Below are positions 53,920 to 63,005 of a stretch of DNA of 64,000 nt, in pieces (the first letter of the stretch is position 1; the number at the start of each line of letters is the position of its first letter). Position numbers and translations under genes: made by a program. The DNA is taken from positions 372,001-436,000 of the forward strand of contig CAJXLB010000001.1 of NCBI GenBank assembly GCA_913055905.1. The letters are read 5' to 3'. A model generated the notes under the pieces. That model was not told where the DNA came from. It saw nothing but the letters and a program-made list of their open reading frames with translations, and did no database searches. This DNA is from an uncultured Winogradskyella sp. (GTDB lineage Bacteria; Bacteroidota; Bacteroidia; Flavobacteriales; Flavobacteriaceae).

Positions 53920-54825
53920 ATGAGCAAATACTATTTAAATTATTTAGATGAATTAGAAAGTGAGGCCATTTTTGTATTAAGAGAAGTTTGGGCACAATTT
54001 GATAATCCTGTAATTCTTTTTTCTGGTGGAAAGGATTCAATAGTTGTAACGCACCTGGCGAAAAAAGCGTTCTATCCATCCAAAATTCCTTTTCCTTTAA
54101 TGCATGTAGACACAGGCCACAACTTCCCAGAAACAATCGCATTTAGAGATAATATTATTAAATCCTTGGGCGTTCAGCTTATTGTTGGGTCAGTTCAGGA
54201 ATCTATAGATCAAGGTCGGGTTGCCGAAGAAAAGGGTAAAAACGCAACTAGAAATGCGCTGCAAATCACCACATTACTGGATGCGATAGAAGAGCATAAC
54301 ATCGATTGTGCCATTGGTGGAGGAAGACGTGACGAGGAAAAGGCGCGTGCCAAAGAACGATTTTTTTCCCATCGTGATGATTTTGGGCAGTGGGACCCAA
54401 AGAATCAACGTCCTGAGTTGTGGAATATATTTAACGGAAAACATTTTGAAGGCGAACATTTTAGGGCCTTTCCCATAAGCAATTGGACCGAAATGGATGT
54501 TTGGAATTATATCTTAAGGGAAAATATAGAAATACCTTCCCTTTACTATGCGCATGAACGTGAAGTGGTATGGAGACAAAATTCGTGGATACCAAAATCT
54601 CAATTTTTAAAGATTGAAGAGAACGAAGAAATCGTTGTTAAGAAGATAAGGTTTAGAACCCTTGGTGATATTACAATCACAGGCGGCATAGAATCCGATG
54701 CAGACACTTTAGAGAAAATCGTTATGGAAGTTTCTGCTATGCGCCAAACAGAGCGTGGAAATAGAAGTGATGATAAGCGATCTGAAACGGCAATGGAAGA
54801 CCGCAAGAAACAAGGCTATTTTTAA
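53920..54825 (+). CDS. cysD: sulfate adenylyltransferase subunit 2
   Basis: The catalytic ATP sulfurylase subunit, 301 residues, which forms APS from sulfate and ATP. The PP-loop motif is FSGGKDSIVVTHLAKKAF (about 30-47). GGGRRDEEKARAKERFFS (about 132-149) and WDPKNQRPELWNIFNG are family signatures. It works as a heterodimer with the GTPase CysN. It follows the lipoprotein gene by 5 bp. A terminator-like hairpin separates it from cysN. Confidence 0.97.
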   Translation: MSKYYLNYLDELESEAIFVLREVWAQFDNPVILFSGGKDSIVVTHLAKKAFYPSKIPFPLMHVDTGHNFPETIAFRDNIIKSLGVQLIVGSVQESIDQGRVAEEKGKNATRNALQITTLLDAIEEHNIDCAIGGGRRDEEKARAKERFFSHRDDFGQWDPKNQRPELWNIFNGKHFEGEHFRAFPISNWTEMDVWNYILRENIEIPSLYYAHEREVVWRQNSWIPKSQFLKIEENEEIVVKKIRFRTLGDITITGGIESDADTLEKIVMEVSAMRQTERGNRSDDKRSETAMEDRKKQGYF

Positions 54826-54835
54826 TTGAAATAAG

Positions 54836-54858
54836 AGCTGAATGATATTCAGCTTTTT
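54836..54858 (+). terminator. terminator-like hairpin between cysD and cysN
   Basis: AGCTGAAT, GAT loop, ATTCAGCT: a perfect 8-bp stem followed by four T residues after the stem. It sits in the 47-bp gap between two genes whose products form one complex, so it may attenuate cysN expression. Confidence 0.65.
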
Positions 54859-54872
54859 CATTTTTAAAGACT

Positions 54873-56126
54873 ATGGTAGATAACAATCAATTATTAAGAT
54901 TTACAACAGCAGGTAGTGTGGATGATGGTAAAAGCACCCTGATCGGTCGACTTCTATATGATTCAAAATCTATTTTTGAAGACCAATTAGAGGCCATTGA
55001 AACTACCAGCAAGAAAAAGGGACATGATGGTGTTGATTTAGCACTATTTACGGATGGCCTAAGAGATGAAAGGGAACAAGGTATTACAATAGATGTAGCT
55101 TACAGGTATTTCACCACACCAAAGCGTAAGTTTATCATAGCAGATACACCAGGACATATTCAATATACCAGAAACATGGTAACTGGAGCCTCAACGGCAA
55201 ATGCAGCAATTATTCTTGTAGACGCAAGACACGGTGTTATTGAGCAAACGAGAAGACACTCATTTATAGCTTCTTTATTACAAATACCTCATGTCATCGT
55301 TTGCATTAATAAAATGGATTTGGTTGATTTTAGTGAAGAGGCTTACAATACGGTTATTAATCAGTTTGAAGAGTTTTCTTCAAAAATGATGGTGAAGGAT
55401 GTAAGGTTTATACCAATATCTGCCCTATTAGGTGACAATGTTGTCAATCGTTCTCAAAACATGGATTGGTATCAAGGTGCACCATTACTGCATACACTTG
55501 AGACGTTACACATAAGCAGTGATATAAATAAAGTAGACGCGAGATTCCCTGTTCAAACAGTATTAAGACCTCAACGTGACGGTTTTATAGATTATAGAGG
55601 TTATGCCGGTAGAGTTGCTGGAGGTGTGCTTAGAAAAGGCGATGAAGTAGCCGTACTGCCTTCAGGATTTACCAGTAAAATCAAATCGATTAATTTATAC
55701 GATAAGGAATTGGACGAGGCTTATGCGCCAATGTCCGTAGCCATAACGCTCGAGGATGATATAGATATAAGCAGAGGCGACATGATTGTACGCCCAAACA
55801 ATAGACCAGATGCCACGCAAGATATAGAGGTGATGTTATGTTGGTTGCATAATAATCCCGCAAAGCCACGGGCCAAGTATTCTATAAGACACACCTCAAA
55901 TGAACAAAAGGCAATGATTAAAGAGGTGATTTATAAAATCAATATTAACACTTTAGAGCGCAATATTGAAGACAAATCCTTAACCATGAATGATATTTTA
56001 AAGGTCAAGATTAGGACTACCAAGCCTTTAATGGTCGATGCCTATAGAGAAAACAGAACAACGGGAAGTATTATTTTGGTAGATGACACTACTAATGAAA
56101 CTGTTGCAGCAGGAATGATAGTTTGA
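54873..56126 (+). CDS. cysN: sulfate adenylyltransferase subunit 1
   Basis: The GTPase subunit of ATP sulfurylase, 417 residues, related to EF-Tu. The P-loop is TAGSVDDGKSTLIGRLLYDSK (about 9-29), with switch I RDEREQGITIDVAY, G3 DTPGH and G4 NKMD. Beta-barrel domains follow (GRVAGGVLRKGDEVAVLPSGF; YSIRHTSNEQKAMI). GTP hydrolysis by CysN drives APS formation by CysD. No CysC domain is fused, consistent with the separate cysC gene. It follows the cysD hairpin; a 107-bp gap then separates it from the Wzy-like gene. Confidence 0.97.
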   Translation: MVDNNQLLRFTTAGSVDDGKSTLIGRLLYDSKSIFEDQLEAIETTSKKKGHDGVDLALFTDGLRDEREQGITIDVAYRYFTTPKRKFIIADTPGHIQYTRNMVTGASTANAAIILVDARHGVIEQTRRHSFIASLLQIPHVIVCINKMDLVDFSEEAYNTVINQFEEFSSKMMVKDVRFIPISALLGDNVVNRSQNMDWYQGAPLLHTLETLHISSDINKVDARFPVQTVLRPQRDGFIDYRGYAGRVAGGVLRKGDEVAVLPSGFTSKIKSINLYDKELDEAYAPMSVAITLEDDIDISRGDMIVRPNNRPDATQDIEVMLCWLHNNPAKPRAKYSIRHTSNEQKAMIKEVIYKININTLERNIEDKSLTMNDILKVKIRTTKPLMVDAYRENRTTGSIILVDDTTNETVAAGMIV

Positions 56127-56233
56127 TTTATTTTTTAATTACACTTAGATTTTCTCTTTTGACTTTTGAAGTGACCAAGGCCATTGTATCGATTGGAACT
56201 TATCAATTAGATTTCAACCTCAAATTGTCTTAA

Positions 56234-57451
56234 ATGACGAAATTAAAGATTAATCTTAATAATGTAATTTTTAAATCAACTTTGTATTTAATTTACATTA
56301 AGCTCATTTTTTCTTATTTAACAGTCAAGCACGGTTGGTGGCTAAGAGATGTGCCAACTAATGCCGAGCGATTTAATTTTTTAGGAGTACCAGAAAACCT
56401 TTCAAATCAAGTAGAATTTTTGTTGATTCCTTTGCTTTTTAGTTATATACTTTGGAATTATAGAAGGGTAAAGCGCCTTGGTATAGTTCTGTTAGTCATA
56501 TTTTTGATGTTCCTAATAAACCTCATAACAGCTCAGCTGAATGAAGTGAGATTAATTGATTCTATCACTTTTAGCCTAAAAATTGTTACACCAATATTAT
56601 TTTTTTATGCTTTTTTAATTTTTTATAAAGATAAACCTGACGATGCTAAAAAAACAGTAATTCAAACGATTACTCTCTGTCTTACCTTAACCATTTTAGG
56701 CCTATTATTCTTTCACCACAGCATGAACAGAACTACTGAGCAATGGCCCATTTTCTTTGCAGGCATTCATACACACAGTTATATCTTGGCTTCTATTTTT
56801 ATTGGTATTGCTTATTTGCTCTATAGAGAAGGCAGCAGATTAGTTCTTGCGATTTTTCTTTTATTGTCTTTTTCCTGCCTTCATTTAGGATATAATGTTA
56901 GAACTGCTACAATACTGTATTTATTATTTCTATCAGCAGTTTTATATTTACTGCATGATTTATTTAAATACTTGGTCATAAAATTGGCTGTCTTTGTTCC
57001 CCTATTTGTCATGCTTTTATTTTTAATATATGATTCAGACACCTTAAACAAATTCTCCTCGGGACGTCTCAATATGTATGCCGAAAAATTTGAGATGCTA
57101 TCCTTATATAATTTTTTAGAGATTTTATTTGGAAGAGGATACGGTTCTGACTTCAACACAACTGAATCATGGTGGTGGGCGGAAAAAGGATCCCATAGTG
57201 ATTTTTTAACCTTTTTTATTGAGAATGGAATTATATTTTTAGGGTTCTTCACAATTCTCCCGCTGCTGTTAATTTACAATTCAAAAAAGCCAAATATCTT
57301 AATCTTATCTTTAGTATTGAGTTATTATTTATCTTCACTTATTAGCAATGGCCTTGCAATAAGACCTATCGCGGCTTATGTATTTTTTATGGTATTTTCA
57401 TTTATTGCCCTTACAACCCACGAACGTCAAACTCTTTATTATGAAGAATAA
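56234..57451 (+). CDS. Wzy/O-antigen polymerase-like membrane protein
   Basis: A 405-residue protein with about ten hydrophobic helices. Landmarks of the O-antigen ligase/polymerase superfamily are a large loop near the C-terminus with FGRGYGSDFNTTESWWWAEKGSHSDFLTFFIENGIIFLG (about 297-335) and HTHSYILASIFIGIAYL earlier. The HSDFLTFFIENG segment is typical of Wzy and WaaL. It probably polymerises lipid-linked repeat units at the periplasmic face. It is 107 bp after cysN and overlaps the flippase gene by 11 bp. Confidence 0.82.
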   Translation: MTKLKINLNNVIFKSTLYLIYIKLIFSYLTVKHGWWLRDVPTNAERFNFLGVPENLSNQVEFLLIPLLFSYILWNYRRVKRLGIVLLVIFLMFLINLITAQLNEVRLIDSITFSLKIVTPILFFYAFLIFYKDKPDDAKKTVIQTITLCLTLTILGLLFFHHSMNRTTEQWPIFFAGIHTHSYILASIFIGIAYLLYREGSRLVLAIFLLLSFSCLHLGYNVRTATILYLLFLSAVLYLLHDLFKYLVIKLAVFVPLFVMLLFLIYDSDTLNKFSSGRLNMYAEKFEMLSLYNFLEILFGRGYGSDFNTTESWWWAEKGSHSDFLTFFIENGIIFLGFFTILPLLLIYNSKKPNILILSLVLSYYLSSLISNGLAIRPIAAYVFFMVFSFIALTTHERQTLYYEE

Positions 57452-58742
57452 GAGTTTTGAGATAATAGAAAAGGCCATTAAGGTATTTTTACTTAGGATA
57501 TTGGGTTATTTTTTCGGGTTTTTATTTATTTGGTTAATTGCCACAAAATATGGAGCCGATTCTCAAGGAATATATTCAATTGCCTTCATGTTTTTGCTTA
57601 TTGGAACCATGATATCTAAATTTGGTCTAGAAACCTCTCTTGTCAAATGGGTTGCAAAGTCTACTAATATCCAAGAAGCATCACAATATTATTGGCACTC
57701 TCTAAGGGTTGCTTTAGGGATTTCAGTAATCACCGCAAGTATACTTTTCTTACTTTCTGGAGTTATTTCCAAGATGTATGATATGCCAGATATTTCTTCC
57801 AGTATCCAAGTGGCAGCTTTGTGCATACCCTTGTTGACATCTCTAGAAATCGCAAGTAATTACTTTAAAGGAGAAAAAAAAACATCCTTTTTTGCAATCT
57901 ATTTCCATTTAGGACGCTTCCTCTTTGCGGTTTTCTTCATTTTTTTACTCTATAATATAAAATTTGAAAACAAAGTAGTTCCAATATTATCTTTCGCCTT
58001 TGGTCTTATGGTTGTTGTATTGATGACCCAGATCCATTTACACTTGTACTTTACAAAAAAGAAGACAAAACGCCCCAAATCATTGACCCTAGTTAAGACA
58101 AAGAGTATGATGATGCACTCATACCCTATGATGATTTCGTCTTCTATAGTATTATTTATGGGATGGAGTGATGTGTTTATTTTAGGTTTTTTTGTGGACG
58201 AACAAGAAATTGGGGTTTATTCAACGGCTGTTAAGATAGCAACCGTTCTTACATTTATCTATAATGCCATCCTTACAATTGTTACCCCTAGGATTGCCGA
58301 ACTGTATTACAATAATCAAAAAGAGGAACTTGCAAACACCCTATATTTTTCTTCAATGATTATTTTTCTTACCGGACTACCATTATTCGTGCTGCTTTTA
58401 ACGTTTTCTGATTTCTTTTTGTCATTATTTGGTGAAGTTTACCTTACAGGTAGTACTGTACTAAGAATAATTTTATTGGGTCAGTTTTTTAATTTAATCA
58501 CAGGTGCAGTTGGCCCCTTCTTTCAAATGACAGGCAGGCAACAAAAACTACAACAGTTTATTTTTATAGCACTACTTATCAATGTATCTTTAAGTATTAT
58601 TTTAGTCCACTTTTATTCAACGGAAGGGGTAGCCATAGGCAGTGCTGTAGGCATGGCTGCTTGGAATGTTTTGGGAGCATTTTATTTATACAGAGAATTA
58701 AGGATTAAGGTTTGGGTGCATTTTAGAAAGTTTAACAAATAA
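57441..58742 (+). CDS. Wzx-type flippase
   Basis: A membrane protein of 433 residues from the ATG at 57441 (MKNKSFEIIEKAIKVFLLRILG). The longer open frame to 57378 runs through the previous gene. It has about twelve to fourteen helices and landmarks of the MATE/MurJ-like polysaccharide transporter superfamily: TKYGADSQGIYSIAFMFLL, GMISKFGLE-like helix starts, MMISSSIVLFMGWSDVFILGFFVDEQEIGVYSTA. It should flip undecaprenyl-linked repeat units. It overlaps the Wzy-like gene by 11 bp and abuts the next GT4 gene. Confidence 0.88.
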   Translation: MKNKSFEIIEKAIKVFLLRILGYFFGFLFIWLIATKYGADSQGIYSIAFMFLLIGTMISKFGLETSLVKWVAKSTNIQEASQYYWHSLRVALGISVITASILFLLSGVISKMYDMPDISSSIQVAALCIPLLTSLEIASNYFKGEKKTSFFAIYFHLGRFLFAVFFIFLLYNIKFENKVVPILSFAFGLMVVVLMTQIHLHLYFTKKKTKRPKSLTLVKTKSMMMHSYPMMISSSIVLFMGWSDVFILGFFVDEQEIGVYSTAVKIATVLTFIYNAILTIVTPRIAELYYNNQKEELANTLYFSSMIIFLTGLPLFVLLLTFSDFFLSLFGEVYLTGSTVLRIILLGQFFNLITGAVGPFFQMTGRQQKLQQFIFIALLINVSLSIILVHFYSTEGVAIGSAVGMAAWNVLGAFYLYRELRIKVWVHFRKFNK

Positions 58743-59801
58743 ATGAATAGTTTCAAGAAAGTTTTGTTTGTGGCACCAAACCACAATAATAGAAAAGGAG
58801 GTATCGCTAGTGTTTTAAAGACATATTCAGTAGAAATTGAAGATTTTAATTTTTTTCCGTCAATTTTCTTTACAAGTATGCTGCTAAATACAGTACTATT
58901 TCCAATCAATCTAATAAGTTTTTGCGCCTATCTCATTTTTATTAGACGTATTAAAATTATTCACATACACGGAGCTTCTAAAGGCAGTTTTTACCGAAAG
59001 TATATTTTCTTTCTGCTAAGTAAGCTTTTCAAAAAAAAGGTTATTTATCATATTCATGGTGGCAAATTTCATATATTCTATTCCAGTTCATTTTATTTTA
59101 TAAAAACTCGAATTAGACGATTTATAAACCAATGTGATGCCTTGGTTGTGTTATCTGAGGAATGGAAGGATTATTACACAAAGAGTTTTGAACAAAAAAA
59201 AATCTTTGTTGTAAAAAATATGATTAAAAATGTAGAACCAAAAACTAAACATAATGACAGTAATGGAATAGTCAATTTATTGTTTTTAGGCAAGATAGGT
59301 GTGAATAAAGGAATATTTGATTTGATAGACTCAATAAAATTGAACAAAAAGAATTTGGAAGGAAAAATAAAATTAACGGTTGGAGGTGATGGAGAGGCGG
59401 ATCAATTAAAACAACTAATTGTTAAACATAATTTAACGGGGATAGTAAATTATGTTGGTTGGGTTAATGAAGAAAGGAAGACGAAACTATTGTCTAACTC
59501 TCATATAATGATATTACCTTCTTATAATGAAGGACTTCCTATTTCCTTGTTGGAAGGCATGAGTTATAGCATGCCTATAATTTCAACTAAAGTTGGTGGT
59601 ATTCCTCAAATACTAAAAGATAGTTTTAATGGTAAGTTTGTTCAACCAGGAAATACGAACGAGATTTTTGAGGCAATAAAATTTTATATCGAGAACAAAC
59701 CTTTAATTTTAGAACACGGTCAAAAATCGTATCAATTAGTCCAGGATTATTTTCCGGATAAAGTTATGTCTAGCTTAGAAGACATCTATCAAAGTATGTA
59801 A
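58743..59801 (+). CDS. glycosyltransferase family 4
   Basis: A GT-B glycosyltransferase of 352 residues. The N-terminal part has APNHNNRKGGIASVLKTY (about 11-28) with the Gly-rich acceptor loop. The C-terminal part has LGKIGVNKGIFDLIDSI and the donor-binding E-x7-E-like segment PSYNEGLPISLLEGMSYSMPIISTKVGGIPQIL (about 259-291). The ATG directly follows the flippase stop, and the gap to the next gene is 17 bp. Its donor and acceptor cannot be inferred. Confidence 0.92.
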   Translation: MNSFKKVLFVAPNHNNRKGGIASVLKTYSVEIEDFNFFPSIFFTSMLLNTVLFPINLISFCAYLIFIRRIKIIHIHGASKGSFYRKYIFFLLSKLFKKKVIYHIHGGKFHIFYSSSFYFIKTRIRRFINQCDALVVLSEEWKDYYTKSFEQKKIFVVKNMIKNVEPKTKHNDSNGIVNLLFLGKIGVNKGIFDLIDSIKLNKKNLEGKIKLTVGGDGEADQLKQLIVKHNLTGIVNYVGWVNEERKTKLLSNSHIMILPSYNEGLPISLLEGMSYSMPIISTKVGGIPQILKDSFNGKFVQPGNTNEIFEAIKFYIENKPLILEHGQKSYQLVQDYFPDKVMSSLEDIYQSM

Positions 59802-59818
59802 TAAATTTAAGTTTCGAG

Positions 59819-61084
59819 ATGACATTGAAAAATTCAATTCAGGACTTTATTTTTAAGGAGCTTAAACACGGTCTACTGTTTAAGAGAAGGTTGAATAAAA
59901 TTAGATCTTACTATGAGCTAAGTGCTTCTGAAAGAGAATATCTTGAGTCAACTATTCTTGTTAAACATATTAAGAACGCATACTCAAAATCTATCTTTTA
60001 TAAGGACCTATATGATTTACACGGCGTGAATTTAAATCAAATCCAAACAAAAGACGACTTAGACAAATTGCCGATAATTCAAAAAGAACATATTAAGGAT
60101 AGAGTTAATGACCTTTACATAGGTAGCAGATTTAAACACACTAGCTACACTAGTGGAACCTCAGGGACCCCCCTAAAAGTGTACTATGATTTAAATTGTG
60201 TATTAAACGAAGCTTCGTATAATGAGATTTTCAGAAACAATGCTGGGCATCACTATGGTCAAAGAGTGGTTTCTCTTAGAGGGGCTTTAGACGGTTCCAA
60301 GATGGATTATTATGATAAGTATAGCAACATACTTTATTTGTCAAGTTATCATTTAAAAAATGATAATGCTAAGTGGTATTATCAAAAATTATTAGATTTT
60401 AAACCCAACTGTATTTTAGCTTACCCTAGCTCTTTAGAGTCTTTGGCATACTTGTTTAGAGAAAATAACTTTGAAATTACTGTTCCATTGGCCTTTACTT
60501 CTTCTGAAACACTTTACCCTCATCAACAGAACATGATAGAAACTGTCTTAAACACTAAAGTATATGACAGATATGGTAATGCTGAAAGAACCATTTCTTT
60601 AGTGCAGGCTAATCATAGGGATATATACGAATTTCCTGCACTATATTCTGTGAATGAATTTTTATCAGAGGATGAAATTGCCACAACAAATATTATTAAC
60701 CCTAATTTTCCTTTAATAAGATACTTGGTTAATGATGTATTATGTTTTAATGAAAATCAAGAAGTAGTTCGAATTGCTGGTCGTATAGATGATGTTGTCT
60801 TAACTCCCGATGGATTGAGAATAGGTAGTGCAGCAATGTCTCTTGCATTTAAATTAAGCTCCAATTTATTAATGGCTCAAATCGTGCAAAATGATTTAAA
60901 TAAGATATATGTCAATATTGTAGTAAATAAAGAGTTTAATGCAACCGATGAGCAACTATTAAAATCTAAAATCAGACAAAAAGTAGGTAATGAAATTATT
61001 ATTGAAATTGCTAAGGTTGAGACCAATGAGATACAAAAAACATTAAAAGGGAAATACAAATTAATTATTAATAATCTTGTTTGA
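59819..61084 (+). CDS. CapK/phenylacetate-CoA ligase-like adenylate-forming protein
   Basis: A 421-residue member of the PaaK/CapK group of AMP-binding enzymes. The ATP-binding motif is SYTSGTSGTPLKVYYD (about 108-123). TSSETLYPHQQNMIETVLNTKVYDRYGNAERT (about 227-258) and RIAGRIDDVVLTPDG (about 321-335) are later adenylation-domain landmarks. CapK-type proteins are common in capsule loci, but the acid they activate is mostly unknown. It lies between a GT4 gene and the heparinase-like gene. It overlaps the latter by about 8 bp, if the TTG start of that gene is used. Confidence 0.85.
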   Translation: MTLKNSIQDFIFKELKHGLLFKRRLNKIRSYYELSASEREYLESTILVKHIKNAYSKSIFYKDLYDLHGVNLNQIQTKDDLDKLPIIQKEHIKDRVNDLYIGSRFKHTSYTSGTSGTPLKVYYDLNCVLNEASYNEIFRNNAGHHYGQRVVSLRGALDGSKMDYYDKYSNILYLSSYHLKNDNAKWYYQKLLDFKPNCILAYPSSLESLAYLFRENNFEITVPLAFTSSETLYPHQQNMIETVLNTKVYDRYGNAERTISLVQANHRDIYEFPALYSVNEFLSEDEIATTNIINPNFPLIRYLVNDVLCFNENQEVVRIAGRIDDVVLTPDGLRIGSAAMSLAFKLSSNLLMAQIVQNDLNKIYVNIVVNKEFNATDEQLLKSKIRQKVGNEIIIEIAKVETNEIQKTLKGKYKLIINNLV

Positions 61085-63005
61085 TATTATATTTTGGTAC
61101 TATAGAAGACTAAAAATAATGAGCCTAAAAGAGGTACTTTTTTTTAGGGTTCCTCAACAATTACAGCTTAAGATTTTTGGCAGAATTCACCGATTTAAAA
61201 AATTCAAGCCTACTCAAATTGAAATAAATGCAAATTTTCACAACAACGCGTATACAAAGGTTAAGATTTTTGAAGAGTTCGTCAATAGTCAAAGTGTTCA
61301 ATTTAATTTTTTTGATTGCAAAATAGACTTGTCTGACGAAATTAATTGGTTAAGGGATTACAGACATAATATTCAATCTACACAATCCTATTATGCAACT
61401 ATAGATAAGCAAAACTTTGAACAGGTTGGTGACATTAAGTACGTTTTTGAGCCTTCAAGATTCTATTTTTTACCATTTTTAGGATTAAAGGCAATAGCAA
61501 ATCAAGATAAGCATATTAAGTTGCTTGAAAAGATTTTGCGAAGTTGGGGGGAGCAGAACCCCTATTTACGAACTGTTCACTGGACCAGTGGTATTGAGAC
61601 CGGGATAAGAAGCGTTAATTTAGTTTACACACACATGGTTCTAAAAAGTTCAGGAATTATAACTGAATATTTAGACCATATGATTAAAGAATTAGTCCAA
61701 TACCATTATCATTTTCTTGCTAGACACCTTTCACTATACTCCTCTGCCAATAATCACCTAGTAGCAGAACTAACAGGATTAGTTGCTGTATCAAGCTATT
61801 TTGACAACAAGACTTATAAAAAACAAAGGCAGGTATGGCAGAAAAGACTGCTCAATGAAATAATAAGACAAGTAAACGATGATGGGGTTAATATGGAATT
61901 ATGTACACACTATCACGCTGAGGTTACCGATCACTTTTTTAATGCGTTACAATTTATAGTTAAAAGCGGGCAAAAAGTGCCAGAAATAATAGAAAAGAGG
62001 TTTTTAAAGATGTTTGATTTTTTAGATCATGTTGAATATAAGGGTAATAAAACAATATTTGGTGATAACGATGAAGGCGCACTAATACACCCATGTTTCG
62101 ACAATGGCTTTTCTATTTACCAATCCTTGCTCCAATCAGCAGCCTACTATTATAAATTAAAGGCTTGCTCAAAATTAAATACTCAAGTTGATTTACGAAA
62201 TTACCTCATTTTTGGAGATCCAGTATTGAGTTACAATCCGAACAAAACGAGCTGTAATTATAAAGATATCATATTTAAGTCTTCTGGATATGCATTTTTT
62301 TATGACCATGATAGAAATGCTAAAGTTTCTTTTGATTTTGGCAATATAGGCGACAACATATCTGCAGCTCATGGCCATTCAGACATTTTTCATTTCAATT
62401 TTGAGATTAATGGGGAACCCATTCTCGTAGACTCTGGCACATATCAATATCATAAAAGACATAAAGAGTGGAGGGCCTATTTTAGAGGTGTGACAGCGCA
62501 TAATACTATTTCAATAAACAAAAAAGACCATGCTCTTCAAGCCACTAGAATGAGTTGGTTAGAAAGACCAAAGACAACCCTCAAAGATTTTAAAATTGAT
62601 AAAAATTATTCATTAATTGAAGGCCTAACCAGTGCCTATAAAAGAGAGAATATTGACTATACTAGAAAATTAATATTAGATAAAAAAAGAAAAATATTAA
62701 GCATTGAAGATGATTTGTTGCTTCTAAACAATAAAAAACGCTCTTTTTCTGTTGAGTTTTACTTGAATTTTGGAGACAATGTTAAACTGATTAATGAGGG
62801 TGCCAAGCTAATGGTCAAAACTACGTCATTCCAAATTGTAATTGAAAATTTAATTTTTAATCAAGGTAAAATTTTGAAGGCCAATGATAAGTCAACTTTT
62901 GGTTGGCGGTCAAAGGAATACAATAGGAAACATCCAGGACAAACTTTTTTGGTAAAATTTGATTCAACTCAAAGCCAAAGACTAAGAACAAATTTGTATT
63001 ACTAA
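61077..63005 (+). CDS. heparinase II/III family protein
   Basis: A 642-residue protein related to uronic-acid polysaccharide lyases. The first open codon is TTG at 61077. The first ATG is 61119, but residues before it (FWYYRRLKIM) resemble the family's YYxxLKxM-type N-terminus, so I prefer the TTG. The helical toroid (about 90-360) has WTSGIETGIRSVNLVYTH and LYSSANNHLVAELTGL. The beta-sheet C-terminal domain (about 395-640) has HGHSDIFHFNFEINGEPILVDSGTYQYH. No signal peptide is seen, so the site of action is unclear. In capsule loci such proteins may trim, epimerise or modify the polymer. Confidence 0.9.
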   Translation: MFDIIFWYYRRLKIMSLKEVLFFRVPQQLQLKIFGRIHRFKKFKPTQIEINANFHNNAYTKVKIFEEFVNSQSVQFNFFDCKIDLSDEINWLRDYRHNIQSTQSYYATIDKQNFEQVGDIKYVFEPSRFYFLPFLGLKAIANQDKHIKLLEKILRSWGEQNPYLRTVHWTSGIETGIRSVNLVYTHMVLKSSGIITEYLDHMIKELVQYHYHFLARHLSLYSSANNHLVAELTGLVAVSSYFDNKTYKKQRQVWQKRLLNEIIRQVNDDGVNMELCTHYHAEVTDHFFNALQFIVKSGQKVPEIIEKRFLKMFDFLDHVEYKGNKTIFGDNDEGALIHPCFDNGFSIYQSLLQSAAYYYKLKACSKLNTQVDLRNYLIFGDPVLSYNPNKTSCNYKDIIFKSSGYAFFYDHDRNAKVSFDFGNIGDNISAAHGHSDIFHFNFEINGEPILVDSGTYQYHKRHKEWRAYFRGVTAHNTISINKKDHALQATRMSWLERPKTTLKDFKIDKNYSLIEGLTSAYKRENIDYTRKLILDKKRKILSIEDDLLLLNNKKRSFSVEFYLNFGDNVKLINEGAKLMVKTTSFQIVIENLIFNQGKILKANDKSTFGWRSKEYNRKHPGQTFLVKFDSTQSQRLRTNLYY

